Source of the DNA: Penicillus capitatus
Taxonomy: Eukaryota > Chlorophyta
DNA: 64,000 nucleotides
Direction: 5' to 3'
Assembly (NCBI GenBank): GCA_965649825.1
Contig: OZ287714.1
Location: 243,527 to 307,526, forward strand
The translations under genes and the position numbers were made by a program. Below are positions 37,886-47,827 of this stretch, one piece after another; position 1 is the stretch's first letter; every line of letters starts with the position of its first letter. Below the pieces are notes generated by a model, which was given only the letters and a program-made list of their open reading frames with translations, did not search any database and had not been told where the DNA came from.

Positions 37886-38236
37886 ATGACGGACCCAAAG
37901 ACGGCTTCAGAAGCCGTCGAGATTGCACAACAGGAAGTGGAGTACAGAGTAGAACTGTTCAACAAGTGTTTCTCGCTTTTAGATCTCACATATCGCAAGC
38001 ACAGTGGATCGCTCTTTAGGATGGTGTCTTCCTGTTATGAGAAGTGTGTGGACCAGAAGATGCGTGACGTCTCACTATCCGTCGGAGAGAACAGTTGCAT
38101 TGACAGATGTGCATCCAAGTATTGGCAAGTATGAGATGGACAGAAAGGGAAGAAATGCTATTCTCAAGGATGTCTTGTTGCACAGGTCGTTGCATTAGTC
38201 GGAGAATCGCTATTCAATCAAAAGCCTCCTGTTTAG
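37886..38236 (+). CDS. Tim9/Tim10-family small mitochondrial chaperone
   Basis: Two exons, 37886-38128 and 38186-38236, over a 57-bp intron, giving 97 residues. The twin C-x3-C motif is present: CYEKC and, 17 residues later, CIDRC, set in two amphipathic helices (preceding ELFNKCFSLLDLTYRK). The short second exon supplies a hydrophobic tail ending NQKPPV. Small Tims form hexameric chaperones in the intermembrane space that escort carrier and beta-barrel precursors; they are imported through Mia40 oxidation of these cysteines and need no cleaved presequence. An additional Cys precedes the twin motif. Which small Tim it is cannot be decided. Its 3' end faces the convergent CFAP161-like gene. 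Confidence 0.85.
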
Positions 38237-38265
38237 CGTATCATTTCTCATGCGAGAATTCAGTG

Positions 38266-39279
38266 TTAAACACTCTCCAATGGTTTTCTTCTGCAAAAGG
38301 CTTTCCATTTGAGCCGCAGAATTCCCCCTGCGATACGTGTCGATTTTATGTTCCTCGATGAAACATTCGGAGATACTCGCGCCATGTGTTCGAGACAATT
38401 CCTTCTCGAGGGAGAATGAAGTGAGTGGACAGAGACTTTGCTCTCGATTCCGAAATTCGTCAAATGGATATCATCCGGAATGCAACAGAGAGCCCGATAT
38501 GACATAGAATGCAGGACAATGACATCGTCTCCACAGCGAACTGGAACACCTGGATAGCAAATGAAAAGTCCCATAGTCCACTGCTGTGCTCAGCGACAAG
38601 ATACGCGCCTTCGTTTTCTATCCATAGGTCTGGATCGGCAGGTCGTAGTTGCCAGATGGATTGTTTGTCTTGTTCTCGATCAAAGGAAGCGAGTGTTCCC
38701 GATTTGTGTTTTGAGAACCCACCATTGCTCTCGACAACATCATAAGACAGAAATTCGGGCTCTTCTGTTGCTCCAATGACGAGCTTCTGCCCATACCGAA
38801 CAGCGTTGTCTGCAAAAATGCTGTCGGCACTCGACAAGAACTCTTCAGGACATTTTTTCAATCTGTAAGTGTTTCTTCGAATGGCGGCAGGAACAGGAGT
38901 ACCCGAGGCCCTCTTTGGAGTACCTGCCTGTACAAGGCAACAAGATTGCACGTCTAAGATGAACAAACGATTAGCAGACACGCGTTGCGCAGCTTGCGAG
39001 TCGGTGGCCAGAGATGTGAACCAGTTGAACGACATCTCCGAAGGATATGTATTCTTCGCAAGTCCTCGTCAGTTGTAAAGGCCTCTGTTGGAATGAAATG
39101 TATTTTTGTCTCCTATAATATGCCATTGTCTGCATGGTGCATGCAAATCCACATTACAGATCCGCTGGAAGAACGCCTCTGCGTTTCTGTTCGCGCAGGT
39201 CCTTTGCAATGGCGTCAAGACGATCTTTCTCTTCTTTCCAGTTGTCGATCAGAACACCCGGTCCAAACTTAAAAGACAT
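38266..39279 (-). CDS. CFAP161: Cilia- and flagella-associated protein CFAP161-like
   Basis: Exons as read: 39279-39158, 39082-38980 and 38927 to about 38580, then a final exon to 38266. The first two introns (75 and 52 bp) are well supported; the third is uncertain and may be as short as 32 bp. The N-terminus SFKFGPGVLIDNWKEEKDRL matches the FGPGV-x-I-x-NW start of CFAP161. Later blocks also follow the family: EEYISFGDVVQLVH, IRRNTYRL, VRYGQKLVIG, WQLRPADPDLWIENEG, GVPVRCGDDVIVLHSMSYRA and TNFGIESKVSVHS. CFAP161 is a microtubule inner protein of axonemal doublets. The 3' end is unclear: an alternative frame continues to 38210 and would overlap the Tim10-type gene. Confidence 0.75.
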
Positions 39280-39606
39280 GTGGACGTCGAAGGGATTGTC
39301 CTGTCAATCAATTCACTGTCAATTTCAAATGCCGGTTTCGATGCTATGATTGTGGCGTCTAGCATAATAAGAAAGGAGGAAAGGACAGCTTGAAAATGCC
39401 GTGTTAAGACCATTCATCGTGTAAAAAAGACTAAAAGTCGGAGTGTTTTCCGAGTGTTTTCGGACATCGACGTTCTCCACTTGTGCACCTATTTATCCTG
39501 GAACGACGCTCTCTTGACGACTGTTACATGTCGGCGTTTTTGCGTGTGCCATTCTTAGTCATCGTTATGTGTGTTTTAGATATCCAGTCATCGAAATTTG
39601 TTGAGC

Positions 39607-40145
39607 ATGGAAGATCTTCTGTTGCAGTTGCAGGCGCAAAAAACGCGACTTGATTCTATCGGTAAGCATCGAGAAATGCGAAACGAGCGGCTGTGGTTTG
39701 TGCTCCGATACACTCTCTTATTGAATGCGCAGAGGAAAACACAGCGCGTCTCAAAGCAGAACAAAAGAAGCTTAGAAAGGTGAGGGAAGCCGTCTCACTT
39801 CCACATTCGAGGACGAGATCGTAGAACGTCGAGGAGTGGATGGACGCATTGAACCGAGAACGTCGTTCTAAGGATAAAGTCGACAACCTGTGCAGAATAT
39901 TAGAGGCTGATCGTGTAAGACATCAGATACATCTGGAACAAGCACAGGCGATATTCTCTTCCTTCGAGCACGCGATTCTGATATTCTTTGCTTAGAAACA
40001 AAAGATAGTATTGAAACAAAAGTTAGTAGATCTCGAGAACGCATTGTCAGCTTCTCATGCCAATAGACGGGCGGCGAAGGTGACATTTGTTGAGCAATGT
40101 CACGAACAAAGTGAAGCCTTGATGTCGCGATTCTTTCAAGAGTGA
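39607..40145 (+). CDS. Small coiled-coil protein, unidentified
   Basis: Four exons: 39607-39661, 39733-39779, 39825-39914 and 39996-40145. Introns are 71, 45, 81 bp, all GT-AG with matching phase, giving 113 residues of almost continuous coiled coil. It begins MEDLLLQLQAQKTRLDS; ERRSKDKVDNLCRILEADR recalls the taxilin motif, but the protein is far shorter than taxilin. Further 3' exons replacing the last stop are possible, because a GTGAGC donor overlaps the TGA. Function unknown. Confidence 0.55.
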
Positions 40146-40762
40146 GCGTCGGGTTACGAAGATGTTGGATCTCACATCAGTGGTCAATCGCAATCGTTTT
40201 ATCTGAAGTACAATGTCATCCGTTGTCAAAGCATCTTGCTTGCTAGAGGTGCTTCATTGTGTCAGTGACCAGCACTCTTCGCTTCTTTTTAACCGATTTT
40301 TCGTTTGTCCTTACTTGAATGCGTTCGCACAGTGGAGGCTTGTTTATGCTACAGATTTTTGTTATTCCGACGTTGCTATTGATTTTTGCTTGCATTCAGG
40401 TGAAATATTCGACGGTCAACCCATCATCTGCTCTGAGTGCGGCGGTGCTGCGAAGGATTAACTTTCGGGGAGACTCGCAGCCGACTGATCAATACCGACA
40501 CCAGTTCTCATCAAACAGATCAGCTAATCGGTAGGAGATGATGGACGACCTCATAACGTTGATCTTATTGGATGTAGAGGAGCTTGTTTTCCGAGAGAAT
40601 GAATTGGCTGTCCAGATTTCTATATCGGTTATTTCGTCATTACGTGGCACCGAGAGTCTTTTTGAGTCCATTATATCGTTGATTGAATTAGGCATGAGTT
40701 AAACGAAACTCTCAAAACTGTCATTGGCGTCCTTGTATTGGATGAAGGCGAACGCCTCTGTC
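40146..40762. other. Gap with a possible 54-residue exon
   Basis: No assigned gene. The most gene-like piece is a 54-codon frame at 40538-40702 (plus) with heptad-like ILLDVEELVFRENELAVQI; it may be a 3' exon of the coiled-coil gene upstream or a separate small gene. Several short AG/GT signals are present, but no chain of exons could be built with confidence. Confidence 0.3.
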
Positions 40763-42363
40763 TCATGAACCAGTGGCATCCTTCTTATCTGTTCGGTCAT
40801 AAGAAAACCGAAGGCCCAAAAGAAAACGATCGACAGTCTTGTAGGTTCCTGTCAGGATCTTGTTTGTCGAGCTGTAGAGTGATGTGAGAGAATAGATGCA
40901 TCCGCCAAAAATGACCAGCATTAGAAATTGAGCAAGCCATAGGGGCAAAGGTCCTCTCTTCTTCAGATTCTTTGCCTCGATTCTCTTATTCGCCCTGTTG
41001 CTTCGCAATGCTTCTTTCCTCCTCTCGTCTGAAGGTGCAGGTTGGAGTTTGGTAAGTGAAGATGGTGGTGTAGATGACTGTTCTGCGCCACTCGAAAGCT
41101 TTGATGGTTGGGGGATAGGCAGAACTTTAGAGGACTCGCTGGAGTATTTCTTTTTCATTAGATCCAATACAGAATCGGATGGAGGAGATGAAGGCTCACG
41201 AGGTTGCACTTGCGGAAGTTGTGGTTCTTTCCCTTCGACGATTCTAGATGGAATCTCTTGAGATGATTCACTTTTCTTCATGGAGTTGGAAAAAGAGGTT
41301 GGATCTTTTGCCTTGAATGGGAATGTTTGTTGAGGAGCTGGAAATTGTTCTTGAGCTGGACTGCTGGTCTTGTTACTCTCCAAAAAACCTTGCTGTTGTG
41401 AACCATCGGGAGCCGAGAACTTCGGGAGATCGGGAGCCGAGAACTTCGGGAGATCGGGAGCCGAGAACTTCGGGAGATCGGGAGCCGAGAACTTCGGGAG
41501 ATCGGGAGCCGAGAACTTCGGGAGATCGGGAGCCGAGAACTTCGGGAGATCGGGAGCCGAGAACTTCGGGAGATCGGGAGCCGAGAACTTCGGGAGATCG
41601 GGAGCCGAGAACTTCGGGAGATCGGGAGCCGAGAACTTCGGGAGATCGGGAGCCGAGAACTTCGGGAGATCGGGAGCCGAGAACTTCGGGAGATCGGGAG
41701 CCGAGAACTTCGGGAGATCGGGAGCCGAGAACTTGGACATGTCCGGGACGGATGGCTTCGGGAGATCGGGAGCCGAGAACTTTGGGAAAGATGGAAAAGG
41801 AAAGCCGCTATCTTTGCTTGTTCGTGGCATGACTTTCTGCGATTCCGAGATTTCTTCGTCATACTTTTCTTGTCGCTTTTTTACATTTTCCGTCAACAAT
41901 TCCAATCTCGATTTCGTCGCTGGTTCCGAGTCCTCTTTGGATACAGCGTCATCTCTTTGTTTCTCCGTCTCTCCCTGAACAGAAAGCAGTTAGTATTTTT
42001 CAAACAATTGCGTGATACTTGACGCAGCACTCTTTCTCTGGCTGCCCTTAATAACTTCTTTCTTCGCTCTATCGTTGCCGATCTCAGTTCATCTGGAGTT
42101 TGAGTATCTTCCGCGTGCGCAAATGTCCATTCACCTAGCATGTCTGGTGAACTGACCACCAGACTTGCTGCCAAGACCGCTGCCGTCATTCTCGACACGC
42201 CATCCCACGAGACACATATACTGTTCGTTTCTCCTTCTTCACAGCGCGCTCTGCTTGTACAAACAAACTGACGGTCATGAGTCGCACGGTGTCTTCCGAT
42301 CGCACGCTTCGTTGCAAAATAGCGTTTCACGATCACGGTCGACGCCGATTCCATCGTGGGCAT
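40763..42363 (-). CDS. Low-complexity membrane protein with octapeptide repeats, possible plastid protein
   Basis: Two exons, 42363-42019 and 41974-40763, across a 44-bp intron with a textbook TACTAAC branch site, giving 518 residues. The N-terminus is basic and hydroxylated (MPTMESASTVIVKRYFATKR), then a hydrophobic stretch ending in an A-x-A site (MTAAVLAASLVV, later FAHAED). That is the layout of a plastid transit peptide plus thylakoid-lumen signal. A charged helix follows (ATIERRKKLLRAARERVLRQ), then 16 octapeptides: 13 identical LPKFSAPD plus three variants. After that comes a Pro/Ser/Gln-rich region and, near the C-terminus, one transmembrane helix (LAQFLMLVIFGGCIYSL). Not recognised as any known family. 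Location is inferred. Confidence 0.65.
41408..41791. repeat. 24-bp coding minisatellite
   Basis: Tandem 24-bp units: 14 in near-perfect register from 41408 (13 identical at the protein level, then an MSKFSAPD variant) and two diverged units to 41791. Because 24 is a multiple of three and the unit has no stop in several frames, long open frames exist on both strands here; only the minus-strand frame is continuous with the flanking exons. The near-perfect identity implies recent expansion. Confidence 0.95.
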
Positions 42364-43362
42364 TGAACGCGTCTGTCACTTCAGATCCGAGTTGGAATTA
42401 ACTCTATTGAAGGTGGTGCGTCTATTCCATCCGATCCTGTATTTATTTATCACATGCACAAACACAAACATCAAACCAAGAGATGGCTCAGAGAGACATG
42501 TGGATCCAAGCGACCGTTCCACAGAAGTGGCAGTTTATAACGCAAGAGAGTCTGTATCACGGCATCGCAACACGACACACTTATCTAGTAGGGACAATCA
42601 CTTAACTCTGCCCATTAGCACAAAAGAGATCACTGATTTTGAACGCAGTTTATAGCAGGAGTGTTTCAGTCGATTTTTAGGGTTAAACTCCAAGCTACGT
42701 CGTCTGAACTTCTTTAAAGAAAGGGATGCTCAACTGGATAATCGCTTGCACTATTCATGTTACCGTTAAAAATACAGAAGAGGCACGAGCTAAAGCCTGA
42801 TTGAAGGCTCTCATGATCCATCGAATAAGGAGTGTGTGGGTTTGTAGGAGCCTTTGTTGGGTGGAACGTCAGCCTTGATCAAGGATCTGGAAACGGCCGG
42901 TCCAAAATTCGATCTGTACGTGACAAGTCTCGTCATAAGAATAGGACAATCGAAGCAATCTCAACGAACACGAAGTCTGTCTTTTGATCTGGAGTGAAGT
43001 CACTAGCAGCAGATTCTAACAACCTCAGAGATCAATGCAAGCTCAACATCTGCTTCGTGTAATGCATCTAATAAGCAGCTGCAGCTAGTTGAAGTCAAGG
43101 TGCAGAGTGCAAGCAGCAAACCTGAGTCTTCTACAGAAGGTTGACACGATTCTCTAGACTGCACAAAGTGGCCAATTACCACAGACGATCGGCTATCGTT
43201 ATCGCGATAAGATCTCGACATTTCCAGGCCACACGCTGCAGTGGCTCTGAAGACTATAAGGACATGACATGTACAGTATTCTCTCAAAAAACCTTTAAAT
43301 TGGTTCTCCCTGCTGAATTTGTCCGATTGGTAAAAGTGCCAAAAATGAAGAACTGGGGAGAT
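42364..43362. other. Gene-poor interval with possible coiled-coil exon fragments
   Basis: No complete gene found. On plus, 42680-42769 is open and reads KLRRLNFFKERDAQLDNRL after a TTTTTAG acceptor, and 42848-42920 and 43016-43138 also contain open, exon-like stretches. They could be a small multi-exon coiled-coil gene or a decayed one. No start or end could be fixed. Confidence 0.3.
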
Positions 43363-44700
43363 TTATTTTTTTACGACTGTTGCTAGGTCGGCCTTCACTG
43401 CAACATTGGTTGCACTCAGATTTGGTTCCTGTGTCACCGGAACTTTAAAATCCAGCTCAACACCCTTTTCAAAGACCAAACAGTGTGTCGAACCCCCAAA
43501 ATGAAACATTCCAATGTCATCTCCCCTCTTAACCACTTGACCTGCCACGACTGTAATTTCGCAGCTCGATACCTCTGCCATTCCCACTGTCACCATGGCA
43601 ATCAAACCAATAGCAGGATTATCTGCACGAATAAAAATAATGCCCCGTGTTGCCACAGATGTAATAAATGGTTGAGATTCATTTGGTGCTGCCGGATCAG
43701 GACTGTCGCTGTAAACACTCTCCGACGGACTTTGAAGATAGAAAGTTCCGTCAACGATCGAAGTTTTCTCAATAACCCCATCCACTGGACTGTGCCAGCA
43801 GTGATAGCTTAAAGCACTCAAATATGCTTGATATACTATACCGCCAGCAAATTGAAGAGCAAGGGAATCATCATTAAGCATATCCCTCAGTGAATACGGC
43901 TGACCCTTCAAGATTATGTCAGCAGACAGCCGCACACCTGTCTTGTACTGCAATGGTGCCGATTCACAAGCATTGACTATTTCTGCTTCACCAACTGGCC
44001 GTTGGCCTTCTCTAAACTTCCTTATGAAGAAGTCATCCCAGCTATTAAAACCGAGATACTTATCGTTCTCATCTGGCACTTCAAAGATTTGTTCGAATGT
44101 CAAATCGGGCTTGTTATCGAATGGCTGCAGTGCCACCTCGACCATCTGCTGTTTGGCAGGATCACTAAACCAAGGAATAGAATGCACAGGTCCAGAATTA
44201 TCACCTTCAGCAAGTACATATCTCGATTTCTCTCCGGCCAAAAAAGCACTCCAGTACTGCAAGACATCCTTGAAGTATCTGTTAAATTTGACATTTGCAA
44301 ACGTGTAGTAACCAGATGATGTTCCCATGGGCCAGTCTAACAGTGCATTGATTGGGAAACCGACCAAACCTTGCGCCTCATTATCATCTGCGTCCACGAT
44401 GAACTCCGGAGCGGTGGTCATAATCGCGTTCAGCAGATCCAAAAATTCCTTCCATGTCTTTACGGCTGGCGCCGAGGTCGGATCTTCTTTGTCATGGTTC
44501 AGGGCTTCGACGAACATGCCTTGCGTCGAAATGTCTAACAGTGGATCGTTGGCGACCATGTTGTATAACATTCGAACAGGAAAGTGATACTCTGACACTT
44601 CAGTGACCGTAGCCCTCTCTTTAAGCTTCGAAATCCATTTCTCTAGTAGCGTTTGATTTTTCAACCAGCTGCCCGGTCGTTTTTTGGAACAGCAAAACAT
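43363..44700 (-). CDS. Phosphatidylserine decarboxylase-related (PsiD-like) pyruvoyl decarboxylase
   Basis: Intronless, 445 residues. The N-terminal part is the helical extension of the fungal-type PSD-related family. The PSD core has GFNSWDDFFIRKFREGQRPV, IVNACESAP, LKGQPYSLRDML, GGIVYQAYLSALSYHCWHSP and DGVIEKTSIVDGTFY. Near the C-terminus lies MFHFGGSTHCLVFEKGVELD, whose GGS is where the chain cuts itself to form the pyruvoyl group. No transmembrane anchor or targeting peptide is seen, unlike mitochondrial PSD. Relatives include the soluble tryptophan decarboxylase PsiD and many bacterial and fungal proteins of unknown substrate, so the substrate could be a lipid head group or an aromatic amino acid. 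The lack of introns and AT-rich codons stand out from the neighbours. Confidence 0.88.
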   Translation of the reverse strand: MFCCSKKRPGSWLKNQTLLEKWISKLKERATVTEVSEYHFPVRMLYNMVANDPLLDISTQGMFVEALNHDKEDPTSAPAVKTWKEFLDLLNAIMTTAPEFIVDADDNEAQGLVGFPINALLDWPMGTSSGYYTFANVKFNRYFKDVLQYWSAFLAGEKSRYVLAEGDNSGPVHSIPWFSDPAKQQMVEVALQPFDNKPDLTFEQIFEVPDENDKYLGFNSWDDFFIRKFREGQRPVGEAEIVNACESAPLQYKTGVRLSADIILKGQPYSLRDMLNDDSLALQFAGGIVYQAYLSALSYHCWHSPVDGVIEKTSIVDGTFYLQSPSESVYSDSPDPAAPNESQPFITSVATRGIIFIRADNPAIGLIAMVTVGMAEVSSCEITVVAGQVVKRGDDIGMFHFGGSTHCLVFEKGVELDFKVPVTQEPNLSATNVAVKADLATVVKK

Positions 44701-44736
44701 GTCGCGCCAAACGTTTCTCGGAGATTAAGAAAAGCG

Positions 44737-44904
44737 ATGGACTTAAAAACACTCGTCGAGAACAAAAGAGAATTGCGTCGGCGCTCCGACCAGGATGCCT
44801 CGGGAAGCGAAATTTGCACAAAGCATCCATGCCAGACGATTTTTATATTCTGGCCTGATGTGACTGAACCTCCGTCGTCAACAAAGATCCGCGATCGAAA
44901 ATGA
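44737..44904 (+). CDS. Possible first exon or small gene, unidentified
   Basis: An ATG 36 bp from the divergent decarboxylase start opens a 55-codon frame (MDLKTLVENKRELRRRSDQD). The beginning looks like a charged helix. A second small frame, 44901-45005 (MKDLLVLTTAVDRRRRRVL), follows. They may be parts of one spliced gene, but no convincing splice pair was found. Confidence 0.3.
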   Translation: MDLKTLVENKRELRRRSDQDASGSEICTKHPCQTIFIFWPDVTEPPSSTKIRDRK

Positions 44905-46708
44905 AGGATCTGCTTGTTTTGACAACGGCGGTTGACCGCCGACGAAGACGCGTTTTGAAGGACGATTACCATCTTCTATATCCCGAGGCGTATGTTTCTG
45001 ACTAGAACTCGTATGGCGACATGCAAGTGTTAATTCTCTTTATTGGTAAGCAGCGCATCGCAGAGAAGGAGAGAGAAGAGTTGTTCGTAAGATCTAACCT
45101 GTCGAGGCAGTCATCTCACACCTCTGAAGCTTGATATCACATTACTTCAAGGTCATAGCCGCGTTCCGTGGCAGTCACAGGCTCATTCTTCCTCAATTCC
45201 ATTCCCCGGCACTGCCTAGTTGAAAGTGTTGGGACAAAAGGATCCTTGCAGAATGGGAGAATCTGTTGAAACTAACTGACACATCTCTTATTCTGGCATT
45301 CGTGCAATGTATTTTCGTCATTAGAGTCCATTTGCTTTCCGGATGATGATGATCTGTCAACGCAAATTGAGCTATAGAATTCCTTTTATGAAAACGGACT
45401 CTCATCGCATTCGATTCGGAAATGTGCAACGTTCTTTCAAAGAGAGGGTATTGTTCCTTCAGGAAATGGCGATCATTAATTCAAAAACGGATTGCCTTGT
45501 GGGAGCTGTAGATGGTTGGACATCCAGAAGTGTCTCGTGACGCGAACGCGCTTCGACAATAGAAAACTCCGATGAATCAGTTTCAATACCGGATGTTTGT
45601 CGCTTATGAGCATGATGCATATGCAGTCAGTCAGGTGTAGAAATATCCATTGACGCAAGTGTCATTTACTAATATGCTGTAATGGCAGTCAGAATTGCAC
45701 TAGAGTAATTATTGTAGGCGAAGGCACCAACCATCGTTAGAAATCTATTTCACATATGGATCTTTTTGTCCTGTGAAACACTAGGAAACGCCATTTTCAC
45801 AAAAGGGTTGATGCAATAAGTTAGCAATTGTGAGAGACGACAATGCATGGTACGATGTATTTTGTTCTCGCAGAACTATTGTTGCAACCAGTCAGGACAG
45901 GTGGTCCAGTTGAACGATACTGTTCTAGTCCACCTACGACGCGTCAGAACTGCAGCACGAGGACCGTTTTTTTACAAACGAGTGAAACTTTTCCTGTCTG
46001 CGATATATAAATCTACTGTTGAGGACGACTTCTTCCTTGTTACATCTTTCTTCGCCGATGAGAGCATTTACACATATAGATCATAAAGTTGTTGATCCTA
46101 GTGAACTGTGCACAGCGGCCAAATGACATGCAAAGACATCATCGCAGCCAAATTCCGCAACAGTGAGTTTTTATGAGCATCCCTTCGAAGTGCTCGTCAA
46201 CAGTGTTTCTAGAAGTGTGTGTTCGCATAGCTGAGCAGCTTGTATGCTCTGTGCGCACGCACTTTTCACTTGCACGTCAAAGAATTCGTCTTGTGTAGGT
46301 ACTCGATGTCGAATGACAATATCTCGGCGACGGGAAGCCCCGTACGGAACGATGTAATGAGTGCCAACAGCAGTGAAGTTGCTGCTGTCGGCTTAGCATC
46401 TGATAACGTATACCTACAAAGACTAGTGATTGATTCACTAAGTTATGTTTTGTAGGGAAACGGAGTTTAAACAAGAACTCTAGAAAGTATGGCCATAGCC
46501 ATAACACTGTCATGCACCTGAAGGGCAGGATGGAAATGACGGGAAGCATGACGAGATCATGACGTCATGCTCAGATATAAAACGGGGGAATGAAGGAAAC
46601 TAACGCTTTGTTTTCAAGAATCGTTTCTCTGTTTCCTACGAACGGACTCACGTACCCGCGAAGCGAATCGCAGCCTTATAATTCCAGGTCTACATAACAA
46701 CACAAAGA
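44905..46708. other. AT-rich, gene-poor interval
   Basis: About 1.8 kb with only short open frames on both strands and no recognisable protein, RNA gene or terminal repeats. A TATA-like sequence with transcription-start-like context (GATATAAAACGGG) lies near 46573 on plus, upstream of the decayed frame at 46709. Confidence 0.4.
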
Positions 46709-47531
46709 ATGGAAAGCAATCTAAAGAAAGCAGAAGAATGTTTATGTGCGCAACAAGAAAGAGATCGCGTCGAGATCCAAGGACTACTCTAGCAGATGAA
46801 AAATGTAATGACAGAATCGAAGCCAAACAAAGCAATACCTGAGCGTGGTGACGTTGAGAAAGCATCAGAAGAAACGAAACAACCGAAGAAGATGGACACC
46901 ATTGATCTTTTATCGCCTTCACCTCGCATTACATATAATTTTAACACTGAAACGCCGACCAAACTCGACCTGGCAAGGACTCCCTCGGTCAATTTGCAAA
47001 CAACGCCGATCATTCGTCGGAATACTAATTATGCCTTAAAGCACGCCTTCACTATCTGCCCTTTCTCAGCAACGCCGCGCTTGCCAATGTCTTGGAAAAG
47101 ACCTGCCAGATTGATCCAAATACTCTGTCCCGAGGCGCACGCAAGGAATCAATCTGTTTGCGCTTACGCTGATAAGAAACACCTAAGCTTAATTGATAAA
47201 GATTGGCAATAAAGCCTGAGTCAAACGTCGTCGGAGCACGAGAAGACAGCGAACCTTAAAGAAATAACTTTAGCTCCGCCATTCAAAAATAAAGAAGCTT
47301 TGAAGCGCAAAACGCCCGTAGAAGAGGGTGGTGCGACTCAAGAAACCTGGAATGCACATCCGACACGCAGCAACCCTCGATGTTGCGCCCAACGATGCCA
47401 CCAGTTGCAAAAACTAAGCTTTCAAAAGAAGGCTTGCCTATAATCCTCCAGCAAATTAATAAATCGACTAGAAAAAACGATACGCTACAGACTCAATTAG
47501 TGGGCCTCCTTCAGAACCTACTTACTGTCTA
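46709..47531 (+). pseudogene. Decayed open reading frame of unknown origin
   Basis: One frame from ATG 46709 (MESNLKKAEECLCAQQERDR) stays protein-like for about 270 codons but is broken by in-frame TAG near 46790, TAA at 47210, TAA near 47437 and TAG near 47500. It begins as a charged coiled coil and continues with Lys/Thr/Pro-rich sequence. This could be a gag-like retroelement remnant or a dead host gene; nothing identifies it. It ends about 35 bp before the satellite begins. Confidence 0.45.
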
Positions 47532-47564
47532 AAGTCCAACCACAGAAGATACTCCTAAAAAGAC

Positions 47565-47827
47565 TTTTGCGCAGTCACGGTGTCCAATGGCTCGTCTGAG
47601 CAAACCTGCATGCTATCTAGGTGCTCCTCAACAACCTTGAGACCTTGGGCAGAGATAGACGTACTCTGGCCGCTCGGTGGTGGTGCGCCGAACGCGACCC
47701 TTGAAAATGGGACGTCATCCTCGACCACCAAGACGGCGGCGAACGCCCCGTCCGAGCGACCCTGCGCGTTGGCACCGTGGTGCCCCACGTCCCCGTGGCG
47801 AGAGAATCCAGCTAAGCCGGCTAGATC
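47565..47827 (+). repeat. Diverged edge unit of the 306-bp satellite
   Basis: Homology to the monomer starts at about 47565 (TTTTGCGCAG against CCTTGCGCAC). The first 110 bp differ at many positions and the remainder from about 47675 is nearly standard. This fits the usual decay at satellite edges, where homogenisation fails. Confidence 0.85.

Noticed and set aside
38900-39000. A frameshift in the CFAP161-like gene
   Set aside because: A 52-bp intron (38928-38979) with GT-AG ends joins the two frames and keeps the family blocks in order.
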